Shown: positions 57,745 through 64,000 of the stretch, one piece after another | How the letters are laid out: each line of letters opens with the position of its first letter | How positions within the stretch are numbered: position 1 is the stretch's first letter | Source of the DNA: CAVTHW01 sp963734625 | GTDB taxonomy: Bacteria; Acidobacteriota; Terriglobia; Bryobacterales; Bryobacteraceae | Assembly: GCA_963734625.1 (NCBI GenBank) | Contig: CAVTHW010000019.1 | Span: 1-64,000, forward strand | DNA length: 64,000 bases | Direction of reading: 5' to 3' | Program-made: the position numbers and the translations under genes | Notes under the pieces: generated by a model | Seen by the model: the letters and a program-made list of their open reading frames with translations, nothing else | Database searches by the model: none | Told to the model about the DNA's origin: nothing

Positions 57745-57957
57745 TACGGACGGCGCGGCGGGACGGCAGTCGGACCGTCGTTGGGAGGGCTGGCCCGCGG
57801 TGGGTAGGGCGGGCGGCGCCTTCCACTGCCGTCGAGTCGCCCCCCGGTACAAGGCACCGCCAGCCCTGGCGGTGCGGTCGCCAGGATTCCGGTGTTGCCG
57901 GCGGCAACGTCGGGCAAGACTGTCCGAGCCGTTCCGCCGCGAGAGCGGAGACGACAC
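57745..57957. other. Intergenic region after the carboxylesterase
   Basis: No gene is supported. A GC-rich hairpin-like stretch (CCGCCAGCCCTGGCGG at about 57,859-57,874) is the only structure noted. The following 250 bases hold gene remnants. Confidence 0.4.
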
Positions 57958-58092
57958 GTGGGACGCCAGCGATTCGCGGTGGTGTGCCGTTCGGTGTTTT
58001 TCGTCGGGGTGACGCTGGCGGGCGTGCCCGGCGCCAGGAGGCGCAGGCCCTCAAGGACCTGCAGACGCCAGACAGGCCGCTGGCCGTAGGGT
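57958..58092 (+). pseudogene. 5' remnant of an exported protein gene
   Basis: From a GTG at 57958 the frame gives a signal-peptide-like start (VVCRSVFFVGVTLAGVPG). After a one-base shift it gives QEAQALKDLQTPDRPLAV, a type of N-terminus seen in secreted acidobacterial hydrolases. It then runs into transposon-like sequence. This is a weak assignment. Confidence 0.3.
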
Positions 58093-58146
58093 CAAAGTAT
58101 TCGACCCACCGATTCGGTGTCAGACCCCGTATGATGTACGTTCATC

Positions 58147-58221
58147 ATGCAAGACAACAAATGGGTGCGGCTGCTGGCTTACGTACGCGGTAGAATTCGA
58201 CTGAAAGGTTTCCCGCTATGA
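58147..58221 (+). pseudogene. N-terminal remnant of an integrase-core transposase
   Basis: The frame starts MQDNKWVRLLAYV, which I recognise as the usual first residues of a group of integrase-core transposases common in Acidobacteriota. It then diverges and stops after 24 residues, overlapping the start of the DUF6526 gene. The preceding GGTCAAAGTATTCGACCCA and GGTGTCAGACC look like the leader of the same element. Confidence 0.5.
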
Positions 58222-58652
58222 ACTCTCAAAACTACGCGAACCACCGGCAGTTCGTGCCGATGTACCACATCGTGCTGCTCAGCCTCCAGTTGGCGATCCT
58301 GATCGGGTCGGTGGTGAACCTGGTCAAGTCCCTTGGAGACCACGAGCGGATTTACAGCGCCTCCCTCATCGTGGCGCTTAGCGTGGCGCTATTCATCCTC
58401 TCCTTCCTGGCGCGGATCTTCGCCCTGAAGGCGCAGGACCGGGCCATTCGCGCCGAGGAGAACCTGCGTCACTTCGCGCTCACCGGGAAGTTGCTCGACC
58501 CGCGGCTCGGCATCCGCCAGGTGATCGGCCTGCGGTTTGCCTCCGATGACGAATTCGCGGCGCTGGCCAGACGCGCGGCCGAAGAGAACCTGTCCGAAGA
58601 CGCCATCAAGCGAGCCGTCCGCAACTGGCGGGCGGACACTTACCGGGTATAA
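58218..58652 (+). CDS. DUF6526 family membrane protein
   Basis: A 144-residue protein: NHRQFVPMYHIVLLSLQLAI, SASLIVALSVALFILSFLAR (two membrane helices), FALKAQDRAIRAEENLRHFA and a cytoplasmic tail ending EDAIKRAVRNWRADTYRV. This is the full family pattern as I know it from Acidobacteriota. The function is unknown. GAAAGG precedes the ATG. The transposase remnant overlaps its start by four bases, so its old promoter may have been replaced. Confidence 0.88.
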   Translation: MNSQNYANHRQFVPMYHIVLLSLQLAILIGSVVNLVKSLGDHERIYSASLIVALSVALFILSFLARIFALKAQDRAIRAEENLRHFALTGKLLDPRLGIRQVIGLRFASDDEFAALARRAAEENLSEDAIKRAVRNWRADTYRV

Positions 58653-58673
58653 AAAGGGGACAGACGAATTTCT

Positions 58674-60956
58674 TTACTCCTGGATGTAGAGTAAGGAAGT
58701 TGTCGAGGGCAATGCCAGCCGCAGCGTGGTGATGGGTTGGCCGTTCACCTCGCCCTGCGTCAATTCCGCCTGTTCCTGGGCTCCGGTGTGGGGATTCCAG
58801 ATCTTCAGGTTTTTCTTCCCGCGCAACACGACTTTCGTGTCGACTGCCTTCGAGGTGGAATTCGCGAAGAAGTAAATATCGCGGCCGTCGCGCACCTTGT
58901 GGATGTAGGTCAAGGCGCCGTTGTAATCCGGCCCGACCTGGGGCGTGACGAGCGGCTGCTGAATGTCCACATCGCGCAGCGGAAGGACTTGCTTGAGCGC
59001 GTAGTCCACCAGAAAGGGATGCGTATGGGGAATGAAGAGGGCCTGGCCGCCAGCCCTATTCTTCCTGGCGTAGTACCAGAAAACGTAGAAATTCTGGCGG
59101 TCCTGCGCGCGGCGGACGTCGGCCCTCAGCGGGGCGTCCGGGGAGACGCCGAAGACGTCATAGATGGCCTGCTGGACCTCCTTGTCCTTGCCGAACTCCG
59201 CGGAATGCGTGGGGAGCAGGCCGGTGGCGATCACCTGGCCGCCCTTATCGTAGAACTCCTTGATCTTGGCCGCGACTGCGGCCGACATAGTGTCGCCGGC
59301 AGGCACAAACAACACGCTGAACTCCTCGCGGTTCTCCTGGTTGTTCAGGGTGATCTTGCCTTTGTCGATGGTGGAGCGGCTCACCAGCGCGTCGGGATGC
59401 AGGTAGGTATAGTCCACCCGGATGCCCCGGAACAGGGACTCGCCGAGGTTCTGGTAGTCGATACCGTAGGCGAAGCCGCCCTCGCGGCCGTAGGCGGTTT
59501 CCATGATCTGCGGCGCCTGCTCATCGGTGCCGCGCGGGAATTCCACGCCGCCCAGATTGCGGAACTGCGCCTGCAGCGCCGCTACCGGGTAGAGCACCGC
59601 GATATCGGCCACGTGCCGCCCGTGCTGGAGGATATAGCTCAAGCGGCCGACATAGTCGTTCACCTCGGGGCGCTTGGGCTGGTTGGTCCGCGCCGGCACC
59701 TGGGAGTTGATGCCCATGGCGTACTGATCCATCGCCACGGCATAAGCGATCTTCTCATTGAGCACCCGGTAGGCCGCATAGGTTTCTGCCGCCGCTACCG
59801 GCTTATCCCAATTGAAAGCCGCCGAAGTCAGGACTTTGTAGGCGATGTTAGTCCTGCCCCACCACCAGATATCATCGATTGTCGGAATCGCCTGATATTC
59901 CCAGACCTTCATGAAGTCCCCGTTGAGCGGGGTCGGATTGGTGGGTTCCTCCTGGTCGAGATGCCCGCCGAAAAGGAGGTTGTTCCCGGCGCACCAGTCG
60001 TTGAGCTTCTTGATAAAGTTCTGGGCGAAGAGCTGGCCGCGGTATCCGAACAGCGCGTTGCGCGCAGCGGCGGTCTGCGGGCCAATGTCGTACCACAGCG
60101 CGGGGTAATACTTCATGGGGGAGAAGCCGTACTTCTTCTGGAAATCGGCGTTAAACTCCGGGGTCCACATGCGGTCGGCATGGTGCATGGAGGGTTCGTC
60201 GTAGAAGGTCTGCTTGATCAGGTTGCCGAAGTAGTCGCCGAGGTTCTCCTGGTATTTCTGATACGTCAGGGAGATGAACGCGTCCATGGCCTTCACGTTC
60301 AGGTAGTCCACGACGCGCGACTTGCCTTCAGCAAGATAGAAGGCCATCACCTTCCAGTTGCCTTTGGGAACCGCGGTGACGATCTTGTCCTGCGTCCCGC
60401 GGGCGCTGATGTCCACCAGTTCGAAGGTGTCCTTGTTCATCATCACGGCGCCGATGTAAATTCCTTTGGGGATGGCAAGTTCAATCTTGGAGGGGCCAGT
60501 GACGTCCTTCTCGGCCATATTCAGGTTCTTGGCCATGTACTGCGGGTACTTCGCGGCGAGCTGGCCTCCGGCGGTGCCTGTCGGGAAGGCGTAATCATCG
60601 TACAGGTACACCTCCAGCCCCTGTTTCTTGGCCTCTTCCAGCGCGATGCGGTATAAGCGGAAATACTCGGGGCTGAGGAACTCGACTCCTTGCCCGGGCT
60701 GCGGCCGGCCGCCGGCCTCAATGAAGAAGCCGCCGTAATTCAGTTTCGCCATTTCCGCGATGCCGGAGATTATGTATTTCTCGTTGAGGTTGCCCAGGGG
60801 GAAGCTCCACATGGCATGGCCCCGGAATTGGGCCGGAGGAGCCTTGAAAATGGCGGGATCGAATCCATTGCTAGTAGCTGGCTGTGCGACTGCTGCCGAA
60901 GCGATGAGCGTTGCTGCGAGAAGAACGAATGCTCTATGGATGAATGAATGAATCAT
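58674..60956 (-). CDS. Exported glycoside hydrolase, GH106-like (alpha-L-rhamnosidase type)
   Basis: The 760-residue frame is intact and starts with a signal peptide (AFVLLAATLIASAAVAQP) after AGGAGATAACC. The mature part has FRGHAMWSFPLGNLNEKYII, YGGFFIEAGGRPQPGQGVEF, KKQGLEVYLYDDYAFPTGTA and IKQTFYDEPSMHH (Glu as likely catalytic acid). A long barrel and a beta-rich C-terminal part follow. The layout resembles GH106 rhamnosidases, but the protein is shorter and the family match is from memory. It is likely periplasmic and active on plant or microbial glycans. Confidence 0.75.
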   Translation of the reverse strand: MIHSFIHRAFVLLAATLIASAAVAQPATSNGFDPAIFKAPPAQFRGHAMWSFPLGNLNEKYIISGIAEMAKLNYGGFFIEAGGRPQPGQGVEFLSPEYFRLYRIALEEAKKQGLEVYLYDDYAFPTGTAGGQLAAKYPQYMAKNLNMAEKDVTGPSKIELAIPKGIYIGAVMMNKDTFELVDISARGTQDKIVTAVPKGNWKVMAFYLAEGKSRVVDYLNVKAMDAFISLTYQKYQENLGDYFGNLIKQTFYDEPSMHHADRMWTPEFNADFQKKYGFSPMKYYPALWYDIGPQTAAARNALFGYRGQLFAQNFIKKLNDWCAGNNLLFGGHLDQEEPTNPTPLNGDFMKVWEYQAIPTIDDIWWWGRTNIAYKVLTSAAFNWDKPVAAAETYAAYRVLNEKIAYAVAMDQYAMGINSQVPARTNQPKRPEVNDYVGRLSYILQHGRHVADIAVLYPVAALQAQFRNLGGVEFPRGTDEQAPQIMETAYGREGGFAYGIDYQNLGESLFRGIRVDYTYLHPDALVSRSTIDKGKITLNNQENREEFSVLFVPAGDTMSAAVAAKIKEFYDKGGQVIATGLLPTHSAEFGKDKEVQQAIYDVFGVSPDAPLRADVRRAQDRQNFYVFWYYARKNRAGGQALFIPHTHPFLVDYALKQVLPLRDVDIQQPLVTPQVGPDYNGALTYIHKVRDGRDIYFFANSTSKAVDTKVVLRGKKNLKIWNPHTGAQEQAELTQGEVNGQPITTLRLALPSTTSLLYIQE

Positions 60957-61112
60957 GACGGTTATCTCCTGTCGCCCTGCATTCTACACCCATGGGCCTC
61001 TACGGTTATGTAGAACGCCGTGCGCGGGGCCTCGGTTGAAATCGGACATCGAGGTATGTTTATATAAGAATTACCGCAGTCTTCTTGGTTCTCCAGCATA
61101 AAGGAGTCGCCC

Positions 61113-61640
61113 GTGGAAGAAGTGCATCTTCATCAGAAGGATCTGGAATTCATAGATAGCCTTATCGCCAAACACAAGGGCAGCCCAGGGATGCTGCTGA
61201 GCCTGCTGGAGGACATCCAGGAGAGTCAGCCGCACAAGTACCTACCCATGGAAGCCCTGGACTATGTGGCCGCCAAGATTGACGTTCCACCGGCGCAGGT
61301 CTACAGCGTCGCCACGTTCTTCGCGCTCTTCAACCTGAAGCCGCAGGGCGAACACACCATCTGCATCTGCCGCGGCACGGCCTGCCACACCCGCGGGTCG
61401 AGAAATTTACTCGAGAGCCTCAAGCTGCAGCTCGGACTGAAGGACGATCCCGAAGAGGGCAGCGCGGACAAGATTTCAGCCACCACGCCGGATCGCCGCT
61501 TCACGCTGCGCACGGTGGCCTGCTTCGGACAGTGCGCCCTGGCGCCGGTGGTGGAAGTGGACCACGCGGTTTTGGGACACGTGAATGAGAGAACGCTCGA
61601 GCGCGAGGTGAAAGCGTTGAAGAAGGGAAAGACCCGATGA
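61113..61640 (+). CDS. NuoE-like [2Fe-2S] subunit (NADH dehydrogenase / hydrogenase gamma type)
   Basis: A thioredoxin-like [2Fe-2S] protein of 175 residues: YVAAKIDVPPAQVYSVATFF, ICICRGTACHTRGSRNLLES (first Cys pair) and TVACFGQCALAPVVEVD (second Cys pair). All four cluster Cys are present. A GTG start at 61113 follows AAAGGAG. The next gene overlaps by four bases (ATGA) and encodes the flavin subunit. No other complex I genes are seen, so it belongs to a soluble NAD(P)H-linked enzyme rather than respiratory complex I. Confidence 0.92.
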   Translation: MEEVHLHQKDLEFIDSLIAKHKGSPGMLLSLLEDIQESQPHKYLPMEALDYVAAKIDVPPAQVYSVATFFALFNLKPQGEHTICICRGTACHTRGSRNLLESLKLQLGLKDDPEEGSADKISATTPDRRFTLRTVACFGQCALAPVVEVDHAVLGHVNERTLEREVKALKKGKTR

Positions 61641-64000
61641 AGATCTCCGATCTCAGCAGTTTCAACGCGGCGCGCGAATCGGGCCTCGCCAAACTGCTCC
61701 CACCGGCGCCCCGCATTTCAGTAGGCATGGGGACCTGCGGCGGCGGAAACGGCGCCGAGGGCATCTATCACGCTTTCGCCGACGGCATCGACACCCTGGG
61801 GCTGGGCTACCGCCTGGCCAGCACGGGGTGCTTCGGCTTTTGCGCGGAAGAGCCGCTGGTAAACGTGTGGCTGCCGGGCAAGCCGCTGGTGATCCTGAGG
61901 CGGGTGCGGCAGAGCGACGTCGCCGCGATCCTGGACAGCATGGCGGAAGGCAGCGTGCCGGCGGAACTGGCTCTGTGCAAGATCGAGGAGTGGGACCACA
62001 TCACCGGCGCCGTCCGCTACGGGACGGGCTATCCCGAGATTCCCCACTACCGCGACGTGCCCTTTTTCAAGGGGCAGAAGAAGACCGTGCTGCGCAACTG
62101 CGGCACGATCAGCCCCGACGACATCGAAGAGTACATTGCCGTGGGCGGCTACCAGGCGCTGTACAAGGTGCTGATCGACGCCAAGCCGGAGGCGGTCATC
62201 GAGCAGATCAAGGCCGCCAAACTGCGCGGGCGCGGCGGCGCGGGCTACCCGACCGGCAGCAAGTGGGAGTTCCTGCGCAAGGCCACGGACGAGCCGAAGT
62301 ACATCATCTGCAACGCGGACGAAGGCGACCCGGGCGCCTACATGAACCGCAACGAGATCGAAAGCGATCCGCATTCGTTGCTGGAGGGAATGATCATCGG
62401 CGGTTACGTGACCGGCGCCAAGGAGGGCATCATCTATGTCCGCGCCGAGTATCCGCTGGCGGTACACCGGCTGGAGCGCGCCATAGATCAGGCCATCGAA
62501 TACGGCCTGCTCGGGAAGAACATTCTGGGGCGCGGCTTCGATTTCGATCTGCACCTGGTGGAAGGCGCAGGAGCCTTCGTGTGCGGCGAGGAGACGGCGC
62601 TCATGCGCAGCCTGGAGGGAAAGGCCGGCCGGCCCAGCCCGCGTCCCCCCTTCCCCGCGCAAAAGGGGCTATGGGGCAAGCCCACGAACATCAACAACGT
62701 CGAGACCTGGTACAACATAGCGCCGATCGTCATCAAGGGCGCCGCCTGGTTCACCGAGACGGGCAGCCCGAAGAGCGCGGGAACGAAGGTCTTCTCGCTG
62801 GTGGGCAAGGTGCGGAACACGGGGCTGGTGGAACTGCCACTGGGCACGCCGCTCAAGAGCCTCATCTACGACATCGGCGAGGGCGGGGTAAACGGCCACG
62901 CTATCAAGAGCGTGCAGACGGGCGGACCGTCGGGCGGTTGCATCCCTAAGGAGATGTTCGATACGGCGACCGACTACGAGACGCTGGCGCAGTTGGGATC
63001 CATCATGGGCTCGGGCGGCATGGTGGTGATGGACGAGGACAACTGCATGGTGGACGTGGCGCGCTACTTCGTCGAGTTCACCCACTCGGAGTCCTGCGGC
63101 AAGTGCATCCCATGCCGGGTCGGACTGGACAAGGCCCTGCAAATCCTGAACCGGTTCACCCGCGGCGAGGCCGCCGAGGAAGACCTGCACACGCTGGACG
63201 AGTTGAGCCGCATGATTCGCGATTCATCGCTGTGCGGCCTGGGGCAGACCGCGCCCAACCCGGTACTGACCAGCCTGCGGCACTTCCGGCACGAGTTCGA
63301 GGACCACATTCGCGCCAAACGGTGCAGGGCGGGCATCTGCGAGGACCTGGCGCTGTCGCCGTGCGAAAACAGTTGCCCGCTGCACATGAACATCCCGCGC
63401 TACCTCCAGCTATATAAAGAGGACCGCCTGGAGGAGGCCTTCGAGAGCGTAATTATCGACAATCCGCTGCCGGCCTCCACCGGCCGGGTTTGCCAGCACC
63501 CTTGCGAAAACCGCTGCCGGCGCACGGGGATAGACGAATCGGTCAACATGCGCGACGTACACCGCCACATCGGCGATGCCATCTATCAGTCGGACCGTTT
63601 CGACGCCATGGCCGCGCGGATCGCCGGCCGCTGCCTGCCGGCTACGGGCAAGAAGGTTGGCGTGGTCGGGGCCGGGCCGGCCGGCCTGGCTTGCGCCTAC
63701 TATCTGGCGCTGCTTGGCCACGAGGTCCAGGTGTACGACTGCAACGCCGAGGCGGGCGGCATGCTGCGCTACGCGCTGCCACAGTACCGGCTGCCGAAAT
63801 CAGCCCTGGACAAAGAGATCGAACTGATCCGCCGGGTGGGCGTGGAGTTCGTTTTCAATACCAGGGTGGGCCAGGACGTTTCGCTGAACGATTTGGACGC
63901 GCGGCACGACGCGGTCTTTCTGGCGATCGGCACCTGGAAGGAAGCCTCGGTCCATCTGGCCGGCTCGGAACTGAAGGGCGTTATTTCAGCCCTCACTTTC
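61637..64000 (+). CDS. NuoF-like NADH-binding subunit fused to a GltD-like flavin domain (runs off the window)
   Basis: One unbroken frame to the window edge (788 codons, 3' end missing). Residues of about 25-110 form a thioredoxin-like part (GMGTCGGGNG, STGCFGFCAEEP). Then comes the NuoF core: RGRGGAGYPTGSKWEFL (FMN/NADH site), NADEGDPGAYMNR, GAGAFVCGEETALMRSLEG and ESCGKCIPCRVG with the 4Fe-4S Cys residues. From about residue 555 a GltD-like part follows: two Cys groups (CENSCPLHMNIP and CQHPCENRCRR) and the FAD loop VGVVGAGPAGLACAYYLALL. The architecture suggests an electron-bifurcating or NAD(P)-linked hydrogenase or formate dehydrogenase module. Confidence 0.92.
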   Translation, partial: MKISDLSSFNAARESGLAKLLPPAPRISVGMGTCGGGNGAEGIYHAFADGIDTLGLGYRLASTGCFGFCAEEPLVNVWLPGKPLVILRRVRQSDVAAILDSMAEGSVPAELALCKIEEWDHITGAVRYGTGYPEIPHYRDVPFFKGQKKTVLRNCGTISPDDIEEYIAVGGYQALYKVLIDAKPEAVIEQIKAAKLRGRGGAGYPTGSKWEFLRKATDEPKYIICNADEGDPGAYMNRNEIESDPHSLLEGMIIGGYVTGAKEGIIYVRAEYPLAVHRLERAIDQAIEYGLLGKNILGRGFDFDLHLVEGAGAFVCGEETALMRSLEGKAGRPSPRPPFPAQKGLWGKPTNINNVETWYNIAPIVIKGAAWFTETGSPKSAGTKVFSLVGKVRNTGLVELPLGTPLKSLIYDIGEGGVNGHAIKSVQTGGPSGGCIPKEMFDTATDYETLAQLGSIMGSGGMVVMDEDNCMVDVARYFVEFTHSESCGKCIPCRVGLDKALQILNRFTRGEAAEEDLHTLDELSRMIRDSSLCGLGQTAPNPVLTSLRHFRHEFEDHIRAKRCRAGICEDLALSPCENSCPLHMNIPRYLQLYKEDRLEEAFESVIIDNPLPASTGRVCQHPCENRCRRTGIDESVNMRDVHRHIGDAIYQSDRFDAMAARIAGRCLPATGKKVGVVGAGPAGLACAYYLALLGHEVQVYDCNAEAGGMLRYALPQYRLPKSALDKEIELIRRVGVEFVFNTRVGQDVSLNDLDARHDAVFLAIGTWKEASVHLAGSELKGVISALTF

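Noticed and set aside
58737..60656. A 639-codon plus-strand open frame
   Set aside because: It is antisense to the intact glycoside hydrolase and has no recognisable protein.
61718..62662. A 314-codon minus-strand open frame inside the NuoF region
   Set aside because: The plus strand has full NuoF motifs in one continuous frame to the window end.
1..64000. CRISPR arrays, rRNA genes, complete tRNA genes, riboswitches or a replication origin
   Set aside because: I looked for regularly spaced repeats, conserved rRNA and tRNA stretches and origin boxes and saw none; only the two tRNA fragments near 44.7-44.85 kb were found.

Overview
The window looks like a three-part mosaic. Bases 1 to about 11,770 and about 44,115 to 64,000 read like an Acidobacteriota chromosome of the Bryobacter/Solibacter type: moderately high G+C by eye, an Oar-like TonB-dependent receptor with a carboxypeptidase-regulatory domain, a DUF6526 protein, exported PQQ-type propellers, FecR proteins and many secreted hydrolases. 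The 32 kb between them is visibly more G+C rich and carries a gene set typical of high-GC Actinobacteria (Acidimicrobiia or Mycobacteriales style). Both edges of this block cut genes in mid-domain: a family III CoA-transferase on the left loses its N-terminus and an amidohydrolase on the right loses its C-terminus. No integrase and no matching repeats mark the edges. A chimeric assembly is my first reading and recent transfer the second.

Left flank (1-11,770): aroC-def-fmt and, after a gap, argJ on the minus strand; two small plus-strand genes; a large TonB-dependent receptor with a terminator; a methyltransferase with a lipoprotein signal; rmuC; and the N-terminal part of a secreted protein that stops at the first junction.

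Central block (11,770-44,115): a CoA-thioester catabolic locus. It encodes a branched-chain-amino-acid-type ABC importer (binding lipoprotein, LivH-LivM fused permease, LivG, LivF), three AMP-forming CoA ligases, two family III CoA-transferases, four acyl-CoA dehydrogenases that look like two alpha/beta pairs, four crotonases, a thiolase-like protein without thiolase catalytic residues next to a DUF35 partner, two P450s, two amidohydrolases, SDRs, a MarR regulator and accessory enzymes. The combination resembles actinobacterial degradation of sterol or isoprenoid side chains, but the substrate is not known. An AT-rich motif near ATCTAGATGTTTCG recurs at the transcription-start regions and may be the operator of one regulon.

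Right flank (44,115-64,000): the end of a prophage-like element with a 3' tRNA-Val fragment (an attR-like scar); an AraC regulator divergent from an exported esterase; two exported PQQ-type propellers; two aldo/keto reductases plus the remnant of a third; a cupin-carboxymuconolactone decarboxylase fusion; several exported hydrolases, one split by a FecR gene; a transposase remnant; a GH106-like glycosidase; and a NuoE gene followed by a NuoF-GltD fusion that runs off the window.

Single-base frameshifts occur all along the window but are densest in the central block, often several per gene. They look like uncorrected long-read errors, so broken genes are annotated over their full inferred extent.
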